A stretch of DNA of 64,000 nt from a virus, in IMG/VR virus record IMGVR_UViG_3300034082_001517, positions 1 through 64,000 of that record. The stretch is one strand, 5' to 3'. Below are positions 63,538-64,000 of this stretch, one piece after another. A program made the translations under genes and the position numbers. The notes beneath the pieces were generated by a model. It did no database searches. It saw only the letters and a program-made list of their open reading frames with translations, and was not told the DNA's origin. Each line of letters opens with the position of its first letter. Position 1 is the first letter of the stretch.

Positions 63538-63579
63538 AAAAAAAAGCCCAAGAATAGCTATGTTTAGGGCTATTCCTGG
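63538..63579 (-). terminator. Terminator for a leftward operon entering from the right
   Basis: On the minus strand: CCA.GAATAGC, a 10-nt loop, GCTATTC.TGG, then TTTTTTTT. It lies about 170 bp after the stop of the minus-strand gene at the right edge. Confidence 0.85.
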
Positions 63580-63747
63580 ACTCTTATTCTGTGATATATC
63601 AGCTAAATATTAATATCGTACACCACATATATTGATAATATATGAACGATATTGGAACGCTTTACTTACTAATGCTAATAGTTTTCAGCTATTTCCTTCT
63701 AATAATCTTTCAGCTATTTCTCTCTATAATTATTTCAATCTATATTT
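63580..63747. other. Short A+T-rich spacer
   Basis: No reading frame or hairpin of note was seen between the terminator and the stop of the last gene. Confidence 0.4.
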
Positions 63748-64000
63748 TTATCTATTAAACATATCTATTATCTGGGCATTCAATTCTTCCTGTGTATCTG
63801 CCAATGGGTTTGTTCCAGAGTCAAACATACTCTTTACTACTTCATATGAATACTTATCTTGATTACTAGGATGACTTAATACTCCTTCAACCCGATTTTT
63901 TATGAAACGAAGAAATTCATTAACAATATCATTGGCTGTAATCTTATCTTCCATCTCCAGATCAGAGTTACTAATCAACTCTTTCAGCCACCTACCACCA
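63748..64000 (-). CDS. Partial gene at the right edge
   Basis: The frame stays open to the edge of the window (GGRWLKELISNSDLEMEDKITANDIVNEFLRFIKNRVEGVLSHPSNQDKYSYEVVKSMFDSGTNPLADTQEELNAQIIDMFNR), so the true start is probably beyond base 64000; an internal TTG at 63978 is less likely. The visible part is helical and acidic at the end. No family recognised. It faces the array and ends before a strong terminator. Confidence 0.6.
   Translation of the reverse strand, partial: GGRWLKELISNSDLEMEDKITANDIVNEFLRFIKNRVEGVLSHPSNQDKYSYEVVKSMFDSGTNPLADTQEELNAQIIDMFNR

Overview
The window is one continuous piece of a tailed-phage genome (siphovirus type), without either genome end. Everything from the left edge to about 48.8 kb is transcribed leftward and carries virion, lysis and accessory genes; 48.98-63 kb is mostly rightward and carries small genes, three tRNAs and a cassette-like array. 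The structural arm is A+T-rich; the 57.4-63 kb array is visibly richer in G+C. An actinobacterial host is inferred from an Asp-type mini-ferredoxin, an FmdB-type zinc ribbon, a secreted protein with a long Thr linker, an AdoCbl-dependent ribonucleotide reductase, and at least ten genes whose -10 box lies 6-8 nt before the start codon (leaderless mRNAs). An aquatic host is a guess. No large terminase, polymerase, integrase or repressor was recognised, so the genome is larger than the window.

Leftward arm, in transcription order: small gene 48.8, glycosyltransferase, class II ribonucleotide reductase, portal, protease-scaffold fusion, HK97-type major capsid, a fibre cluster (35-40 kb, including an extremely His-rich collagen-like protein), an accessory block (2OG-Fe(II) oxygenase, flavin-dependent halogenase, unknowns), a secreted Thr-linker protein, three small membrane proteins and a VanY-type endolysin, more fibre-like proteins, head-tail connectors, major tail protein, frameshifted tail assembly chaperones, a 4214-residue tape measure (about 0.63 micrometre tail predicted), distal tail proteins, an S74-type fibre and an HNH endonuclease.

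Rightward arm: membrane and zinc proteins, a Cys-rich multidomain protein, a clavaminate-synthase-like oxygenase, a metalloprotease-like protein, tRNA-Leu(UAA), FkbM methyltransferase, tRNA-Thr(UGU), a 26-residue peptide, tRNA-Asn(GUU) whose CCA overlaps the ATG of another 2OG oxygenase, then a thermonuclease and ferredoxin on the minus strand and an FmdB protein.

The most unusual part is 57.3-63.1 kb. A structured RNA candidate is followed by nine full units and one degenerate unit. Each full unit consists of terminator, promoter-like box, hairpin H1 with an invariant loop core, Shine-Dalgarno-like AAGG (often with a 6-codon ORF), a second promoter (TTGAATACATATTC ... TAAGGT), hairpin H2 (conserved TGCCAAGTC), Shine-Dalgarno, and one or two small genes. 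Stem sequences of H1 and H2 change in a compensatory way between units, and H1 and H2 look like diverged copies of each other. The last three genes are tandem paralogues. I know of no described system with this architecture.
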